From Quercus robur (taxonomy: Eukaryota; Streptophyta; Magnoliopsida; Fagales; Fagaceae), in assembly GCF_932294415.1 (NCBI RefSeq), contig NC_065535.1, positions 10,101,282-10,165,281 of the forward strand: 64,000 bases of DNA. Reading direction: 5' to 3'. Shown in pieces: positions 62,222 through 64,000 of this stretch. Positions within the stretch are counted from its first letter, which is position 1, and every line of letters begins with the position of its first letter. The position numbers were made by a program, and so were the translations under genes. The notes beneath the pieces are model-generated. The model did not search any database. It had not been told where the DNA came from and was given only the letters and a program-made list of their open reading frames with translations.

Positions 62222-63571
62222 TCCGGTACAATCATACCTCGGTCCTCGGATCAGAGGCCAGATGTTATCGAAAACACGGCCAAAATTCCACACTACTCGG
62301 CAACCGTTTCGAATGGTTTATTTTGGGTTTCTCATTCTCGGGCAACTGCCTCACACGCGTCACGGTACACTCAGCTGTTACCTCGGTTAGTCTCATAAGT
62401 TTAATCTGCTATTGATTGATATTATTATATTTGATAGTTTCAATAGGTTCAAATTAATGGCTTTTTGTTACAAGGCTTCCTGTCCTAAGTATTATTAAAG
62501 GAAAATACACATGTAGCATATCCATTCACAAAGTAATTGCCGCAGAAAAGAAAAGTATTTTGAGGGAAACAAATTCATCTTTTATTAGCACAAAGAAATA
62601 GTACAACGTACAATGAAAAAGCTTGAATAAGCTTGTACTAAAAGCTTACATAAGCAGAAAGAAAAGATACAAGAAAGTGAAGAAAAAGCCGAAGAAGAGG
62701 TGCAGAGAAGAGGGATGCTGCCGTTCCAAAATGTTGTCTAAGGAGACCATTCTTCAATACTTTTACATGCCTATAACTCAGGCAGCAAAAGAACCCAACT
62801 TGGGGCTAGCACTGTTGAAGAAAAGGTGCAGGGAGCCAGAAGTTGATGAGCCTCCATGTTAGCCACGCCTGCGATAAAGCAGACGGCGCTGATGATGGAA
62901 AACCTTACTTCTAACGCACCAAGAATTTGATGCGACCAGTGCCTGCTTCGAATTTTGACTAAAAGAGGTAGAGATACCATCCCCACCTTATCAGAGCGAA
63001 AGATCATCTTGAGTCTATGTCTTCCCTGTTCAGACCGCAACACCTTGAGTCTTGGAAGGATTCGGTGCCTCTGAAGAGGGTATAGATCCTTCATCCCCAC
63101 CCATGCCTCAAACATATTGCCCTAATGGTGGATGGCACTGGAGATGGAGATTGTGAGTATGGCGGTAGGATTATGAATTGGGATGGGGCCGAAGGGTTTG
63201 TATGTAGGAGGAGAAACCCCCTATCCTACTTATACAGAGGGCAAACCGGTAGCATTTAATCTACGCATGTTCCCAAGAAATGCTACGGACGAGACAGTCT
63301 TTGCTTAGCTCCCTACGCCGCCTGCAACCATAAAGTTTGGATAGCCTCGTGAAGGAGACATATTAATGGCACGCTTCGAACACTGAAACGTCAAAGGCGC
63401 CGCGTGAGAAAATCCAGAGGGATGTCTCACAATTTGGCGCACCCCCTATGCAAACGAAGAATCCCCGGCATTAAAGAAATGTTGAGCTGGGCAAGTCATG
63501 GTTTGGGCCTAACATTACCAAAACCCTCCTCCCCAACAACAAGGCCGGGCAGTAGGATTTTGAGGGGCTAT
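62222..63571 (+). other. 3' part of the LTR-element interior
   Basis: GC-richer, with no recognised protein domain. A minus-strand open frame of about 114 codons lies at 62771-63115 but has no family I know. The segment ends with the purine-rich tract before the 3' LTR. Confidence 0.5.
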
Positions 63572-64000
63572 TGTGGGGCCCGAAATCTGAGGTCCCAGCC
63601 CACTTTGTATTCAGGACCCAAAGCCCAGGCCGAGGAGCCTTACTGCCGAGGACGTATAATGAAAGCCCCACAAAAGGCCCAAGGATGTGGCCGAGGACGA
63701 TCTCACGCTCAACACCTCACAAAACGCCTGAAGAAAAGGACAAACTCAGTATAAGAATAGTACAAGGGAGAAAGCTGCTAACACCGTAATGTGGAGCCCT
63801 GCGTCTGACAAGCCCATACTCCAGACCATACTATTTAACTTTTCCCAACCACCCCCAACCACTCTGACGTATGGATTGATAGGACGAGTCAATACCCCAA
63901 AAATGCAAAACTGACACGTAGACGAGAAAGGGGAAGAAAACACTGGTATAAAAGGGGAAGAGAGCCAGGGGAGGAGGGGGGGGGGATCCTATAAAAAGAA
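63572..64000 (+). repeat. 3' LTR, partial
   Basis: 429 bp that match the 5' LTR from its first base. The window ends inside it, shortly after the GTATAAAAGG motif. Confidence 0.92.

Larger units (their letters stand above)
60787..64000 (+). mobile_element. non-autonomous LTR retrotransposon (LARD/TRIM-like), runs off the window
   Basis: Two direct LTR copies (60787-61462 and 63572 onward) bracket a 2109-bp interior. The 5' LTR ends CCTTACA and is followed by ATTGACGCCGTTTGTGGG, which resembles the primer-binding segment often seen in plant Ty3-type elements. A G-rich stretch (TTTTGAGGGGCTAT) precedes the 3' LTR. The interior has no gag, protease, integrase or reverse transcriptase that I can recognise. 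It carries an 81-bp tandem array and a GC-rich stretch of about 1.3 kb with no recognised domain. The right target duplication lies outside the window. It begins 290 bp upstream of the first visible P450 exon. Confidence 0.88.

Noticed and set aside
61744-62415. 223-codon open frame treated as a real gene
   Set aside because: Most of it is the 81-bp tandem array. No family is recognised and the element is non-autonomous, so it is reported as a repeat, not a CDS.

Overview
This window is nuclear DNA of a flowering plant. Five protein-coding loci carry GT-AG introns, and all match conserved plant families. They sit in AT-rich sequence crowded with LTR fragments, LINEs, SINEs, MITEs and microsatellites. 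The mix suggests a woody eudicot, and the LTR sequence looks like Fagaceae (oak or chestnut) repeats. That last point is recollection, not something the sequence proves.

Genes in order: (1) plastid ornithine carbamoyltransferase, + strand, 1434-5215, five exons, 386 aa. (2) A large auxilin-like J-domain protein, - strand, 5844-14439, eight exons, 1937 aa, convergent with (1). (3) 20S proteasome subunit alpha type-1 (PAF), + strand, 28808-35606, two exons, 281 aa, with a 5.95 kb intron holding transposons. (4) A PfkB-family sugar/nucleoside kinase, - strand, 38969-42533, eight exons, 383 aa. (5) A mitochondrial gamma carbonic anhydrase (complex I), - strand, 50105-54370, five exons, 273 aa. 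(6) The C-terminal 305 aa of a CYP85-clan cytochrome P450, - strand, 57145-60497, eight exons. Its N-terminal exons are not recognisable in the window, and a non-autonomous LTR element begins 290 bp upstream. I joined exons by hand from splice sites; phases and family sequence agree throughout. The genes are unrelated housekeeping or metabolic genes and form no cluster.

Repeats: the 15-28 kb stretch has no host gene. It holds two solo LTRs, several TTA/TAA-flanked MITEs, a SINE and two truncated LINEs. Solo LTRs at 14833-15520, 18937-19556 and 36753-37569 have perfect 5-bp target duplications; a fourth at 43975-44774 is likely. A non-autonomous LTR element starts at 60787 and runs off the window end. 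Its LTR family is that of the 14.8 kb solo LTR, and its interior carries an exact 81-bp-period tandem array. Three 5'-truncated LINEs have clear target-site duplications, of 17 bp in one case. A foldback/Mutator-like element with about 115-bp inverted termini lies at 48077-49238.

I found no clear new biological system. The most unusual structures are the 324-bp coding repeats in the auxilin-like gene, the 81-bp (27-codon) array in the LTR element, the prematurely polyadenylated LINE copy, the foldback element and the 5'-less P450. No CRISPR arrays, rRNA, tRNA or bacterial features were seen.
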